A stretch of DNA of 64,000 nucleotides from Diphasiastrum complanatum (GCA_029204225.1 CM055112.1:44137672-44201671), one strand, 5' to 3'. Counted from the first letter of the stretch, positions 1-19,480 are shown. Notes: generated by a model not told the origin, from the letters alone. Program-made: numbers and translations.

Positions 1-317
1 TATACATGGTTCTCTTTGGGTTCTACTACTCATTGGTGCACTATCTTGGTGTTATCTTGCAATCTTGTGTGTAGAATGATCATTTATTGCTATTTTCGGT
101 TCCACATGTGTGAAATACAGTAGGGTACTGTAATTGTATGGACAACAAACATATTTTATGTTTTGGTTCATGTTTGATCAATATCTCTTAGAGTTTGCAT
201 CTCATTTTGTATGTAGATGCTGATTTTTCTACATTGGCAGGATTGTTGGTTTGCTCCTTATTGTAACCAAAGATTTGGGACATGGATTGGATCTTGAATG
301 ATCTGAAATCCATCACA
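1..317 (+). repeat. 3' part of an LTR (family C), cut by the window edge
   Basis: This stretch aligns without net indels to 39635-39951, with about 17 mismatches counted by eye. The other copy is the downstream half of a full LTR that ends in CACA and is followed by a primer-binding-like site. Here the LTR end at 317 abuts coding sequence of a different element in the opposite orientation, so it is a truncated or solo LTR whose remainder lies outside the window. That the repeat is an LTR is inferred from the 39.3-kb copy. Confidence 0.75.
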
Positions 318-616
318 TCTTGCACTCCGTATAATGTGCCCAAGATGTCCCAGACTTCTTTGGATGTCTGGGCCTCGGATACATGGCCGATCTGGGTATC
401 CGAAATGTTGAGGATAATCAGTGCGAAAGCCTTTCCATCCTTCAATTTCCATCTGGCGATCGCTGCATCGTCAGCTTCAAGTTTCCCTTATGCACTTGTT
501 ACAACGTCATACAATTCTTTAGCCATTAGCACTGTTTTCATCTTAAATTTCCACAAATAATAATTGGCTCCATCAAGTTTGTCCATGATAGGACTGGCTT
601 TCCCTTGGGAATCCAT
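318..616 (-). pseudogene. Ty1/copia gag N-terminal fragment
   Basis: Minus-strand reading from an ATG at 616 gives a typical copia Gag start: LDGANYYLWKFKMK, then a W-rich helical region, then SKEVWDILGTLYGVQD, the UBN2-type Gag core. Reading stops being Gag-like exactly at 318, where the plus-strand LTR begins, so the gag was interrupted there. An in-frame TAA lies near 487. The primer-binding site and LTR of the same element follow on its 5' side (761 onward). It is a dead 5' fragment; protease, integrase and RT are absent. Confidence 0.8.
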
Positions 617-760
617 GTGGAAGGTTAGTCTAGGTGATAGGAATAACTATCAGTGACTTAAGAATGAAAATCTGGTGCAAAATTACAGAACAAGAAGACA
701 ATTACTCTATCAGCTGGTAGAGTCTTGTTACTGTGGAAGCTTATCATGCTACAGAAAATA

Positions 761-772
761 GCTCTGATACCA
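761..772 (-). promoter_or_regulatory. Retrotransposon primer-binding site
   Basis: The reverse complement reads TGGTATCAGAGC, the classical plant copia site complementary to the 3' end of initiator tRNA-Met. It sits directly beside the LTR terminus TGTTGG at 773 and upstream of the minus-strand gag at 616, which fixes the orientation of this element. Confidence 0.85.
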
Positions 773-1180
773 TGTTGGGAAAAGAGGATGTGTGTGAAAC
801 GAAAAATAGCTCGAAAAGAAACGAACACGAATGGAAAGTGTTCATGCGCAGCGGAATGAGCTATCTCACTCTTTCCCTAAGCATGACTACGCCTATCATA
901 TTCAAACAAAACATTAGTGATAGAAATCACGTTCGATCTGATTACATAGCCTAACATTAAGCATGAAGACATCAGAATGATAATTTGTCGCGAACAGCTA
1001 GACTGATTGTTAGTCGCGAAAGACAAGACTAAATGTAAGTCGCGAACAACTAGACTAATAATAGCTCGCTAAGAACAGACTACCAGATTAAGCAATAAGA
1101 GAGTCAGACAGAATGTAGAAAAGCATAACAATATTGACACAAATCTGAACGCAGAACAAACAGAACTTTTGTATCTACCT
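773..1180 (-). repeat. 5' LTR (family A), outer end not resolved
   Basis: It starts TGTTGG next to the primer-binding site and shares a recognisable block (ATGACTACGCCTATCA, then a run ending in CGTTCGATCT) with the LTRs at 48782 and 59476, which also sit beside TGGTATCAGAGC. Within 987-1075 the word GTCGCGAA recurs several times separated by CTAGACT-type spacers. The right boundary is only approximate; similarity to the other two LTRs fades after about 1180. Confidence 0.65.
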
Positions 1181-2528
1181 GTCAGAGTACATGCGTATGA
1201 CCACTCAAAACAGATCTAACCAACCCATGCATGTCAGAATCACTCAGAGAAACCACATGAAGACATTCCATGCAAGCACAGTACATCAAAATAGGAAATT
1301 GTCATGCATGCAATCAGAACAATTGGAAATTTTGCCAATTTTGCACACAAAATCGCAAAACTTCAGATGCTCATATCTTTGGATACATGACACCAAATTG
1401 GGTGCTGTAAAGCTCAGTACAGAGGGAGACCTAGTGAAAAAGACACTTGCCACATCAGTCTGCCACCTAGGATTCACACATGCGAGTTCAAAATAGCCAA
1501 TTAAGTTGTAGGAGGGCGCACTTTTTCTAGACCAATCTATCCAATAACATGCAAACACTGAACCAAGCCTAAAATCGATGATCCAAATAGTCTTAAATGG
1601 TCAAAAAGAGTTCCATGAAGCCTTCATACAGATCCTATGAAGCAGTATGGGCTGAGAACCATGATTTCTTGGTGTTTAGAAGTCAAAATTGCTACAAACT
1701 TGATGGAATTGAAACATAAGCCTCAACCAATCAATTTATAGGTCTGATAGCTTGCTGGAAAGGTAAAAAGCAATACAAATCATGCTGGAAAAAATCCAAA
1801 ATGATCCTCTTATGGATTTAGAGAAATCCATCCCCCAAAATTCACCAAAATTGGTCAATTTTTGACACTTTTTGACTTCCTACAAACCCAATTGCTAGAA
1901 TTCTTGGCTCTAACTTCTAGGACAGCTTTAAAAGACTATGATTCATCTTTTACTAGTTTCAATTGATGTTTAACAACCTCCTACCATCCAATTTCATGAA
2001 AAAACAAGCAAAAATCATGACTTTTAGCCCTTTCTAGGTTTTTTTACCATGCACAATTGGAAATTAATGGCAAGAACGTTTTTCAAATCCACATGCAATC
2101 CAAAATATAGAGTTACAACCAATCAATTGATCTGATCTTGCTGGAAGAATTCTACCCTCAATTTTGTGCCAAAAACATGAAAAACAAGCCAAATTTGGCC
2201 ACAAAAGGGCCTAGAATCCAAATACATGGGAAGATCCAACATGCAAACTGAATTTCAACTATTTCAAAGTGAATTAACTTGCTGAAAATTTCAGATCCTT
2301 CACTAGTATTGAGCTACACATGCTAAAACTCCAAAAAAGACACCAAAATTGATTTCCTAGCACAATTCACCATAAACACAATGAAATTTGAGAGAGATAT
2401 GGAACATGCAAATTGAATTTGGGAAGATCCACCAACTTGCAACCTGGCTCCTCTCCTTGGATGAGAATACTAGTTGAATACCACCAAGCTCCAATGAAAA
2501 GCAGCACCTCTCCAAGCTTGTAAGCCTT
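1181..2528. other. No gene seen; probable untranslated leader of the next LTR element
   Basis: This stretch is AT-rich and full of short stop-interrupted frames, with repeated CCAAATTTGG/AAAATTGG words. It lies inside (3' of) the primer-binding site at 2529-2540 on the minus strand, where a long leader would be expected. I found no protein similarity. Confidence 0.35.
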
Positions 2529-2950
2529 GCTCTGATACCACTTTAAGGGAAGCTCCTTAGATCCTGCTTACAAATCCTAAACACAAAAGGATAACACACT
2601 GTGGAGAAACCACCCAACCAAGTAGAAGCATCCAATCAATCTCTAGAAGCCTCACTCTCAAGCCAAGGAACAAGAAGCATGAATGTAGAGTGAGAGTCTG
2701 ACAATGAATCAAGAACCATGATGAGGAGTAGGGCTAGTTTGGTCCTCTTATATAGAGCCTAATGCATCCTGGGCACATAGCCATGCATAGCCCTATGTTC
2801 CCTATACATAGATTCACCTAGAATAGAGTCCTATGCATGGACCAACTATTCATAGAATTTCTATTGATAACTCTACACATGCATACACTGTCTCATAACC
2901 TTCTCTAAACTCCACTTAGTGTGTTCTGGGCCTCACAAGGATATTAGTTA
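2529..2950 (-). repeat. Primer-binding site plus LTR of family B
   Basis: GCTCTGATACCA at 2529-2540 is the complement of TGGTATCAGAGC. The sequence to its right shares an ordered series of blocks with 53431-53880, including CACCCA, CCTCAC and CAAGCCA, and a GGCTAGTT block before TATATAG. On the minus strand a CTATATAAGAGG TATA box lies at about 2744-2755. The exact outer end near 2950 is uncertain. Confidence 0.6.
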
Positions 2951-4850
2951 CTTTCGGGTCACGTCCAGTATGACGTGGCATAACTAACAGCTTGTTTCAT
3001 TGGAGTACCGTGTATCCAAGACTAGGAGTATACTGTATCCTATGTACTGGTCATGGACATAACATACAATATAAAGAATCGATGCGCGAAGGCATCTACT
3101 TCGTCTATCTCTGATAAGCTTATGATGCTTGCTATATGTTTTCACACATTGTTGAATACGTAGATGGTATCCAATATATATATACATGATGTTACAGGTG
3201 TGCAGATGAAGAAGGTACAAAGTGGATGTGCTGTCTGTGGGAGATCGTGGGTGGCTGTTGTTGTTGTCAAATCTGATTGCACAGTGCATGGGATGAGCGT
3301 GAGAAGGCTGCGACATCAGCCTTTGCTGAAATGAACGTTGATGAAAATGCGAAAAATGCGACACTCTGACAAATGCCTTAAAATTTGATTTACAGGGTAC
3401 CTTCGCTTTTCCATTAGGGCACCTTCGACATTTGTAGGGTAGTGTCATCTTTTTCGCCTGTCACAAATCACATGTAAAAACACAGTGTCGTCTTTTTTGC
3501 CTTTTTCGCCTGTGGAAATTTACTTGTATTTATGCAGTCACGTTTTTCACCTGTCTTATTTTACATGTAAATATGCAGTCTGTGAGACTACACAAGTAAA
3601 ATACAGTAGCATGAATGGAGGCAGATTAAAATAGGATTTAAGAGAGTAGAGGAGATAAATCCAACATATTACATAGTTCTGAAAAATCGAACACACTTTG
3701 ATTGAAAACTTCGAAAATTTTCTATGAGTGGAAGCCTCACTTGTGAACCTTGCACATAGATTTCAATTCAGAATTTCATGTTTTGAGTTGGGGAGAAAAG
3801 TATATGCTAAGAAGCTCTTTGTAGGGAACCTAAGCATTTGTAAGAAGCTCTTCCACACACAACCATTAAAAGTCAATAAGATACCCCAAGAGTATAAATG
3901 ATCCATGCAAAGTTTCCTCATTTTATTTTAGCCTATATTATGGTACAAAAATTGGGCTTTATAGTACCTACTTCACTATGAATAAAAGACACTAGATTAG
4001 CAAATAGTATTTCTAGAAGGTGGTTAATATCAATGTTAATACACTCTTACTATGCTTGAGAAGGGATCTTATTTCAACTACATGAGCTACCAAACATTAT
4101 ATTAACACTTATTGAGTTCTGTCAAGAAGTGTAGATGTTTCCTTGATGATATGTTCTTAATTTGGCTATGTACTTACTAAAGGATCATGGATGGCATGAC
4201 TTTCTTCAGACAACGAATTTTCATCGCTTTGGAATGAGCTCAAGCCTTGTCAATCATACAAAGAGTAACGATGGTTGGGCTGGTTTCTTCTTACCTCCCT
4301 TTACTAGTTGACTTGCCACCGCTTTTTTGATTTGTTGTTGTCAATTGGCGAAGTTCCAATGACAACAACATAATTTTTTCTTTTTGCTTATAATAAGATC
4401 GTATTTGGTTCTTAGTTGTAGTATAAGCTCTAAGAGCGCCTTTCCATGTTCACCCACTCATCCGGACAAGCAACAACACAGGTTGCTCAATGGGTGAAGG
4501 GGTTAGCAAATTTTCCAAAAATCAGCTCCTGGAGAGAACGCGACCTGTTCTCTTATGTGCATAAATTACATAGGATGATGTGCCATGAGGGGGGGGTGAG
4601 CATGGAAATAGCTCCTAATCTAGACTTGTTAATCCTTTAATTATTCAAACTTCCCCTCATGGGCTTATATGTCTTTGATAGAAATACATCAAGGTCCTTC
4701 CCATGCCCATGAACTTCAAGGAGTTGTTTAAAAGCTTAAGGGTGTTATAAGATCAAGGGTCTTAAAGACTGTAATACTTGCACTGAATGGTACGAAAGAA
4801 TGAACAAGACCAAGTTAATTGCATAATCTAGAGCCCTTCGCTGATTGAGA
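2951..4850. other. Intergenic, no gene recognised
   Basis: Contains repeated TTTTTCGCCTGT and ACCTTCG words between about 3330 and 3570, similar in style to words at 40420-40725, but no coding region or RNA gene I can support. The open frames here are short and without family resemblance. Confidence 0.4.
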
Positions 4851-4879
4851 TTCATTATGTGATCCTATGGGTTGATAGT

Positions 4880-5290
4880 ACTAAGAAGCATAATCTAGAT
4901 CCACTCTCATCAATAATCTAGAGACTCCCACAAGTTGAAGTTGATGATAAGAAGAAGCATAACTAGATGTCATGAACAATCTAGACACTACTTTTTGGGT
5001 TCGAAGGTGATGATAAGAAGAAGCATAATCTAGATCCACTCTCATGAATAATCTAGAGACTCCCACGAGTTGAAGGTGATGATAAGAAGAAGCATAATCT
5101 AGATCCACTCTCGTGAATAATCTAGAGACTCCCACGAGTTGAAGGTGATGATAAGAAGAAGCATAATCTAGATCCACTCTCGTGAATAATCTAGAGACTC
5201 CCACAAGTTGAAGTTGATGTTAAGAAGAAGCATAATAAAGGGCAGATGTCATGAACAATCTAGACACTACTTTTTGGGTTTGAAGGGAAG
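4880..5290. repeat. 69-bp minisatellite, about six units
   Basis: A unit containing AGCATAATCTAGATCCACTC, then TCTAGAGACTCCCAC and GTTGA(A)G(G/T)TGATGATAAG recurs from about 4880 to 5215. Two divergent units carrying CTAGACACTACTTTTTGGGT lie at about 4950-5010 and 5235-5290. Because 69 is divisible by three, one minus-strand frame stays open for 107 codons and reads as a repeating 23-residue peptide. I regard that frame as a by-product of the period. Confidence 0.85.
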
Positions 5291-5299
5291 GAATCCATA

Positions 5300-5938
5300 C
5301 ATGGACATCACACTGTTTATTCTGATTTTTTCATGTAGAGCTGATGGTTTCAAAGGCTATGGTGAAAGGAGGAAGAGAGATATATTTTATTAATATGATA
5401 CAAGATGAGAAAAACGAGTGCCCAAGGGTTTAAGCTTTATGTAGAAGATAGCCTAAGGGTTTAGGGCAGGTGCATTCAGTATAACAAATCTACTCTCTCC
5501 TTCCTGCTTGATTGGATCGTAGCTCTCTCTTTCGCAGGAGTGAGTCTGACAAGAGCTTATCCGCTGCTTCTTCATTTCTCAGAGTAATAACTTCCCATGG
5601 TTGCTGTCTCCTCTTTCATGCATGGCTTTGGCTTCAACCTTTCATTGTGAGAAGGTTAATCTGCATCACATGTTTGTGATGAGGATTGTTGGTTTGTGAC
5701 TGCACTGAGCAGGCAAGGCCTTACATTACCTTATTTTGCAGCTTGATTCTACCAAGGATTCATTTGGCTTTCTTTGGTTCTTGGATGCTTGTTTTCTGGT
5801 GTTCTTCTGAGATTTCTATTGATTAATCTGAGGGTTTTATTTAGGTAAGCTAACCTGTCATCAATGTGTCTTCCCTTGATCAAAGTGTGAATAGTACCAG
5901 AAGAAAAGAATTTAGTACTGGAAGATCGAGGACGTGCA
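5300..5938 (+). other. Upstream region and presumed 5' UTR of the ECD gene
   Basis: This is the interval between the minisatellite and the ECD start codon. I see no convincing TATA box and no upstream coding exon. It contains a pyrimidine-rich stretch at about 5490-5560 (CTACTCTCTCCTTCC and CTCTCTCTTTCGC) of the kind common near plant transcription starts. The transcription start cannot be placed from sequence alone. Confidence 0.35.
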
Positions 5939-14810
<8,872 letters not shown>

Positions 14811-14866
14811 CTGGAATATCTAAAAGGTGGGGTTGCAGTTGCCTGATTATTTGAGAGATCCTGGCT

Positions 14867-14868
<2 letters not shown>

Positions 14869-14919
<51 letters not shown>
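14869..14919. repeat. (GA)n microsatellite just downstream of the ECD stop
   Basis: About 25 GA units begin 58 nt after the ECD stop codon, probably within the 3' UTR. Between stop and microsatellite a degenerate copy of the last coding bases is visible (TTGCCTGATTATTTGAGAGA). Confidence 0.95.
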
Positions 14920-14922
<3 letters not shown>

Positions 14923-15182
14923 AAAAACCTGCGATTATTTTTCACTTTCTTTCTCAGATAGTTTTCTACTTAAGTAGTCAAGATGTTTGCATATTTCAAG
15001 TTCTTCGTGTGCTTATAAAATGCCATACGTGATTTCCCCAGCTTTAGGTGGTCTTCTTTGCACTTGCAATATTGTACATATTAAATGGGGCATCAAGGTC
15101 ATCCTGTCCATATTCATATCACTCAAGTACTATTTCTTTGTGAATGTTTTATGGTGGCAGTTTGGAAGTGAATATACATCTT

Positions 15183-15232
<50 letters not shown>
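15183..15232. repeat. (TC)n-(TA)n compound microsatellite
   Basis: A TC tract passes directly into a TA tract and then into the A/T and GC-rich island that follows. Confidence 0.95.
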
Positions 15233-15235
<3 letters not shown>

Positions 15236-15238
15236 AAG

Positions 15239-15420
15239 GGAAAAAAAAAAAATTGCGTCCGGACCCCGGACGCATCTGTTTTTTTTTTTTCAAAAAAAAA
15301 ATTAAAAAAAAAAAAAAATAGACGCGCCCGACCCCGCGTCTGGGGGTCGGACACGTCCGGGTCCGGACGCCGGACGCGGACGCGGACGCGGGCAAAACGG
15401 CCCGGACCCTCATGTCCACG
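15239..15420. repeat. G+C-rich GGACGCG/GTCCGG word island
   Basis: Two G+C-rich blocks of words such as GCGTCCGGACCCCGGACGC and GGACGCGGACGCGGACGCG flank a core of poly-T and poly-A. The island lies between microsatellites in otherwise AT-rich DNA. The words are self-complementary, so the blocks can fold on each other. No coding sense is apparent. Confidence 0.6.
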
Positions 15421-15428
15421 CTCGGCCT

Positions 15429-15493
15429 CTCTCTCTCTCTATTATCCTGCCCGATATAGCGCTCTCTCTCTCTCTCTCTCGCGGATTATCCTG

Positions 15494-15574
<81 letters not shown>
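15429..15574. repeat. (CT)n and (CA)n microsatellites
   Basis: Interrupted CT tracts at 15429-15540 (interruptions such as ATTATCCTGC) run into about 17 CA units ending near 15574. Confidence 0.9.
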
Positions 15575-15575
<1 letters not shown>

Positions 15576-15613
15576 TATCCCTGTTGTATCTAGCTCTCGC
15601 TTTCGCTCTCTGG

Positions 15614-15812
15614 CAGATTATCCCTGCGCTCTCTCGCGCTCTCTCTCTCTCTCATTCAATTGCTGCCTTCTCTCTGGCAGATTATCCCTGCACTCACTTG
15701 GTCTTTCTCTCTCTCGGATTCAGTTTCTGCCTTCTGCCTCTGGCAGATTATCCCTGCACTTGCTTGGTCTTTCTCTCTCTCGGATTCAGTTTCTGCCTTC
15801 TGCCTTGAAGGA
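15614..15812. repeat. Tandem 69-bp duplication built from CT-rich sequence
   Basis: GGCAGATTATCCCTGCACT is followed by TGGTCTTTCTCTCTCTCGG and ATTCAGTTTCTGCCTTCTGCC. The set occurs twice in direct succession (about 15675-15743 and 15744-15812), with a shorter partial unit before it. Confidence 0.8.
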
Positions 15813-16326
15813 GTCGGTGGGCGATTTATTGGCAACAGGGCGATGTTTTTCTTGGCAATTCTAGAAAGAACAGTGCGTGAATAGCAATCTGGAGCAATCG
15901 CATGAATAGTATCCTGGAGAAATCTGCACTGCTCCCTCCATCTCTCTCCATAGACACATGAGTATATGTATGAAGAGCAATCTCCCTGGTTTTCCTCCAA
16001 TTGGTCTGCGCCTGATCAAGTGGGTGTCTCTCTCTCACTCTGTCTTTCTCTGTCACATACACACACCTCCAGAAGCGTTGTTGTTGGATACAAGCGTAGT
16101 GCCTCATACAACACCATAGCAACCTATAGATAGGAAACATTGAGTGCAAGGCTTAGCAACACTCATTTGTGACTAATTTTAAGAAAACATAAGACAACAG
16201 CTAGGACTAAAAGATATTGGAGAAGTCGGAAGACAGTATTTTCTAATTTAACATGAAAGAAGAGACATGTAGTTCAGGGATCAGAGGAAAAAGAATCAGT
16301 GTACTACGAGTTTAAGGCTGTTGAGC
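15813..16326. other. No gene recognised
   Basis: Mixed sequence with short CT and CA tracts (about 16025-16070). No exon, RNA gene or transposon domain could be supported. Confidence 0.35.
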
Positions 16327-16367
16327 ATGTCTGAGTTGGGAGGTTCAAATCCGTAGATTGTAAAGAT

Positions 16368-16538
16368 TTATGTGCGTAGCCACTCTTGCCATTCGGGGTT
16401 AATACCAAGTAGCATTGTTTTCCATGTCAGTAGCGTTGCAGTTGTCTCATGCCCAATGAAGAAGAATGTTTTACACTGGTCTACGATGTTCTGAGTGCTC
16501 ATTCTGAGTTGATTGAATTCAGCAAGTCGAGTTGCTAC
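16368..16538 (-). pseudogene. Cytochrome P450 I-helix exon fragment, copy A (CYP72-clan-like)
   Basis: The minus strand reads FNQLRMSTQNIVDQCKTFFF, then IGHETTATLLTW, then GINPEWQEWLRT and a stop (TAA at 16368-16370). GHETT is the oxygen-activation motif [A/G]Gx[D/E]T[T/S] of the P450 I-helix. CKTFFF before it and LLTW plus NPEWQ after it are typical of plant CYP72-clan enzymes such as CYP709, CYP714, CYP735 and CYP72. No ExxR, PERF or haem-binding FxxGxxxC region is visible nearby. The fragment ends in a premature stop and its flanks are duplicated, so it is a dead exon. The exact CYP family cannot be set from one helix. Confidence 0.85.
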
Positions 16539-16560
16539 ATGATCCGTAGATTGTAAAGAT

Positions 16561-16641
16561 TTATGTGCGTAGCCACTCTTTCTGGTCTATGATGGTTCGA
16601 GTGCTCATTCTGAGTTGATTAAATTCAGCATGTCTGAGTTG
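16561..16641 (-). pseudogene. P450 exon fragment, copy B (internal deletion)
   Basis: The minus strand reads EFNQLRMSTRTIIDQ and then jumps to KEWLRT and the same TAA stop as copy A. The whole GHETT helix is deleted, while both flanks remain recognisable. Confidence 0.75.
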
Positions 16642-16670
16642 GGAGGTTCAGATCCGTAGATTGTAAAGAT

Positions 16671-16742
16671 TTATGTGCGTAGCCACTCTTGCCATTCGGG
16701 GTTAATACTAAGTAGCATTGTTTTCCATGTCAGTAGCGTTGC
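16671..16742 (-). pseudogene. P450 exon fragment, copy C (3' half)
   Basis: The minus strand reads ATLLTWKTMLL, then INPEWQEWLRT and the shared TAA stop. It lacks the part upstream of the alanine after GHETT. Copies A and C share upstream and downstream flanks (16327-16440 against 16629-16742), so this is a direct local duplication. Confidence 0.75.
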
Positions 16743-16795
16743 TGTCCCAATACAAGCAACACCAACCCACTCAGAATAAACATTGATTTTGAGAT

Positions 16796-16900
16796 GGAAA
16801 AATCCAGTAGAGTAGAATTGACCACTTCAGCTGATGTGGACATCAATTGCAAAAATCCAGTCGAATAGAATTGACCTCTCAAATATTCGTCGAGAGATAT
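16796..16900. other. Sequence near the P450 fragments, possible further exon debris
   Basis: One minus frame reads IDVHISAEVV, which resembles the helix before the RTAFG motif of plant P450s. It is too short and too diverged to call. AAAAATCCAGT(A/C)GA(G/A)TAGAATTGACC occurs twice here, and the words CCCTTAAGCGATTCTCTAGG recur at about 16905 and 17085. Confidence 0.3.
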
Positions 16901-16974
16901 TTTTCCCTTAAGCGATTCTCTAGGATGTTGCCCTGCTATTCAATCAATTCAATACATTGTTGTTTAGTTACACA

Positions 16975-16978
<4 letters not shown>

Positions 16979-17033
<55 letters not shown>
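16979..17033. repeat. (CT)n microsatellite
   Basis: About 27 uninterrupted CT units. Confidence 0.97.
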
Positions 17034-17035
<2 letters not shown>

Positions 17036-17689
17036 CTTCTACTGCGTGAAATCACAATATGGTAGCAGCCCTACACCATCGATCTCCCTTAAGCGATTCT
17101 CTAGGATGTACCTCTGTCTCTGTGCAGTTTTAGTAGCGTATGGTTGTGATCCTGGCTAGCTGGCACATCGCTCACAGAAATCAAATGTTAAAGAGGTGTC
17201 CATGATGGAGGATAGTGAGCCACACATAGGCACGAACATGTAGATTAGGAAAGAGGGAACTTGATGTCCCTCGCATGTCTGATTTGGAATTATTGAAAGC
17301 AGTTCTGAGGTGTGTGAGCAATCTGTTTTGTTGGGAGATCTTGCTCATTGATGAGCACTTAATGTATACAAGGTCTCCTTGACAGCAACTTGATTGAGTT
17401 TGGTGAGTCTGCAGAGCTTGGAGTTCTATTGGAGTGGTCTTAAAATTGTTTGATTGCTCTTAATAACCATCCAGGATGACCCGGTACCAGAAATTTGTTG
17501 TTTCTGCCCAGATCTGCATTAGCATCTCCATAACAGAAAATTTGTTATCTCTGCCTATGAAGGTAATTCACCAAAAACTATTCGTCTAAGTTCTAGCTAG
17601 CAACACATCCTCCATAGATACTCGCAGATGATCCTCCATAGACACTCGCATGATGATCCTGTTAAAATCATGTTAGGATCAAGAAATGT

Positions 17690-18145
17690 AAAGAGTTCCT
17701 TACATTGTTCGGATTATTGCAAAACCAATAATGAACGTATAGCTAATGAAGGCCATTAGCCATTATCACAAACCAATAATGAACGTATAGCTGATGAAGG
17801 CCATTATCGCAAACCAATAATGAAGGTATAGTTCGTATTACCAGTGCAAGAGTTCCTCTTACATTGTACAGAAATTACCTCTTACATTGCAAACCAATAA
17901 TGAACGTATAGTTCGTTTTACCTCGTACATTGCAAACCAATAATGAACGTATAGTTCAGATTGCCTTTCGTAAAGAAATGTAAAGAGTTCCTCTTACATT
18001 GTTCAAATTACCTATTACATTGCAAACGAATAATGAACGTATAGTTCGGATTACCTTTCGTAAAGAAATGTAAAGAGTTTCTATTACATTGTTTGGATTA
18101 CCTCTTAAATTGCAAACAAATAATGAATCTATAGTCTTTTTGAAT
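17690..18145. repeat. Left arm of a large inverted repeat with internal tandem units
   Basis: Units made of CAAACCAATAATGAACGTAT, then AGTTCGGATTACCTTTCGT, AAAGAAATGTAAAGAG and TTCCTCTTACATTG recur five or more times in varying completeness. The reverse complement of the same units occupies 18855-19097. Confidence 0.8.
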
Positions 18146-18359
18146 TCAGGTCATTATTTAAATACTTTTATTGATAAAAGCATTTTCAACACTTACTTAC
18201 AAAAAATTTAAATCCAAACAAATAATTAAATAGAGTCTACTAATGTGTGTGGGCACACTATTTTCATTGTTCTTCCGACTTGAATATCTTCTTTACATGA
18301 TGGGCATTCAAGAAAATATATGTTCAAGAAAACATCATTATTTGCGAAGAATCACAATG

Positions 18360-18690
18360 ATCATATGGTGAAGGACATCCTATAAAGAAGAATCTAACCA
18401 ATTGATGCTCAATTTTTGCTCTGATAATAAGACTATTGTTTGTACTCTTCAAAGTGTTCTTGTTCTTCTAGCGAGTATTCCAGAGGGAAGAATCACAACG
18501 ATCATGTGGTGAACGACATCCTATAAAGAATCTGACCAATTGATGCTCAATTTATGCTTTGATAAAAAGGCTATTGCTGAAAAAAGAGCAGTGAAGAATG
18601 TGTGATGAAACCCTTCAGCAAATTAGAAGCAAGCGTGCGCAGTGAAGAATGTGTGATGAAACCCTTCAACAAATCAGAAGCAAGCGTTTG
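18360..18690. repeat. Two pairs of direct duplications between the inverted arms
   Basis: AAGAATCACAA(T/C)GATCAT to ACCAATTGATGCTCAATTT occurs at about 18347 and 18488. GCAGTGAAGAATGTGTGATG plus AAACCCTTCA occurs at about 18588 and 18638. Confidence 0.75.
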
Positions 18691-18797
18691 AAGCATTCAA
18701 GGCTGGAAAAAGAGTCTGCAGAATCTGCCAGAGGAAGATATCATCCTACAAATTCATCCAGAAACCGTCGGAGGAAGAGTACTTTGTCGAGATCAAT

Positions 18798-18799
<2 letters not shown>

Positions 18800-18854
<55 letters not shown>
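18800..18854. repeat. (GA)n microsatellite
   Basis: About 27 GA units directly before the right arm of the inverted repeat. Confidence 0.97.
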
Positions 18855-18857
<3 letters not shown>

Positions 18858-19097
18858 GTCCAAACAATGTAGTTTAAGAGGTAGTCCGAACAATGTAAGA
18901 GGAAATCTTTACATTTCTTTACAATGTAAGAGGAACTTTTTACATTTCTTTATTTCGCAGGAACTTTGCAATGCTACACCTATCTAAAAGCAATGCAAGA
19001 GGTAATCTGACCAATGTAAGAGGAACTCTTTACATTTCTTTACGAAAGGTAATCCGAACTATACGTTCATTATTGGTTTGCGATAATGGCTAATGGC
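18855..19097. repeat. Right arm of the large inverted repeat
   Basis: CAATGTAAGAGGAACTCTTT, ACATTTCTTTACGAAAGGTA, ATCCGAACTATACGTTCATT and ATTGGTTTGCGATAATGGC read as the complement of the left-arm units at 17690-18145. The arms are about 700 bp apart and could pair in a transcript. Confidence 0.8.
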
Positions 19098-19394
19098 CAG
19101 ATCCTATTCAGTTAGATGACGTTTTACGCCTTTTACGAAATTTCTTAGCTTTCTTTCAAGTTTCTAAGCATGAGCTTCGATTCAAGTGATGTAGAAAACA
19201 ATATTGCTCTATTTTTTGAGTTCTTCGCATTGACTATATGGAGGATTAGTTTAAAGTGATTTTATAATGTGACCCATAATCAAGCTAATCAAACTTTATG
19301 TCATTGTACATATTCTCAAACACTGATTTTGGATCCTCAAATCATTATTCTATCTCTCACTCTCTTAATACAAGTTTAAATCATTATTCTGTCT

Positions 19395-19480
19395 CTCAAA
19401 CCCCAACTAGCAAGTAGTTACTCTGGAGTTTGTACAAAACATTGTTTCATATAGAAAGCACATCCGCCTGAAACCACCAG
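19395..19480 (+). repeat. Partial duplicate of the Helitron 5' segment
   Basis: AGTAGTTACTC(T/C)GGAGTTTGTAC, then AAAGCACATCCGCC occurs here and again at 19803-19872, where it leads into the Helitron ORF. Confidence 0.65.

Noticed and set aside
4881-5204. 107-codon minus frame with a 23-residue repeat
   Set aside because: It is the translation of a 69-bp minisatellite; no start context, domain or partner supports a protein.
14987-15808. 273-codon plus frame
   Set aside because: Composed of Ser-Leu, Ile-Tyr and Thr-His repeats from microsatellites and the GC-rich island; no protein family.
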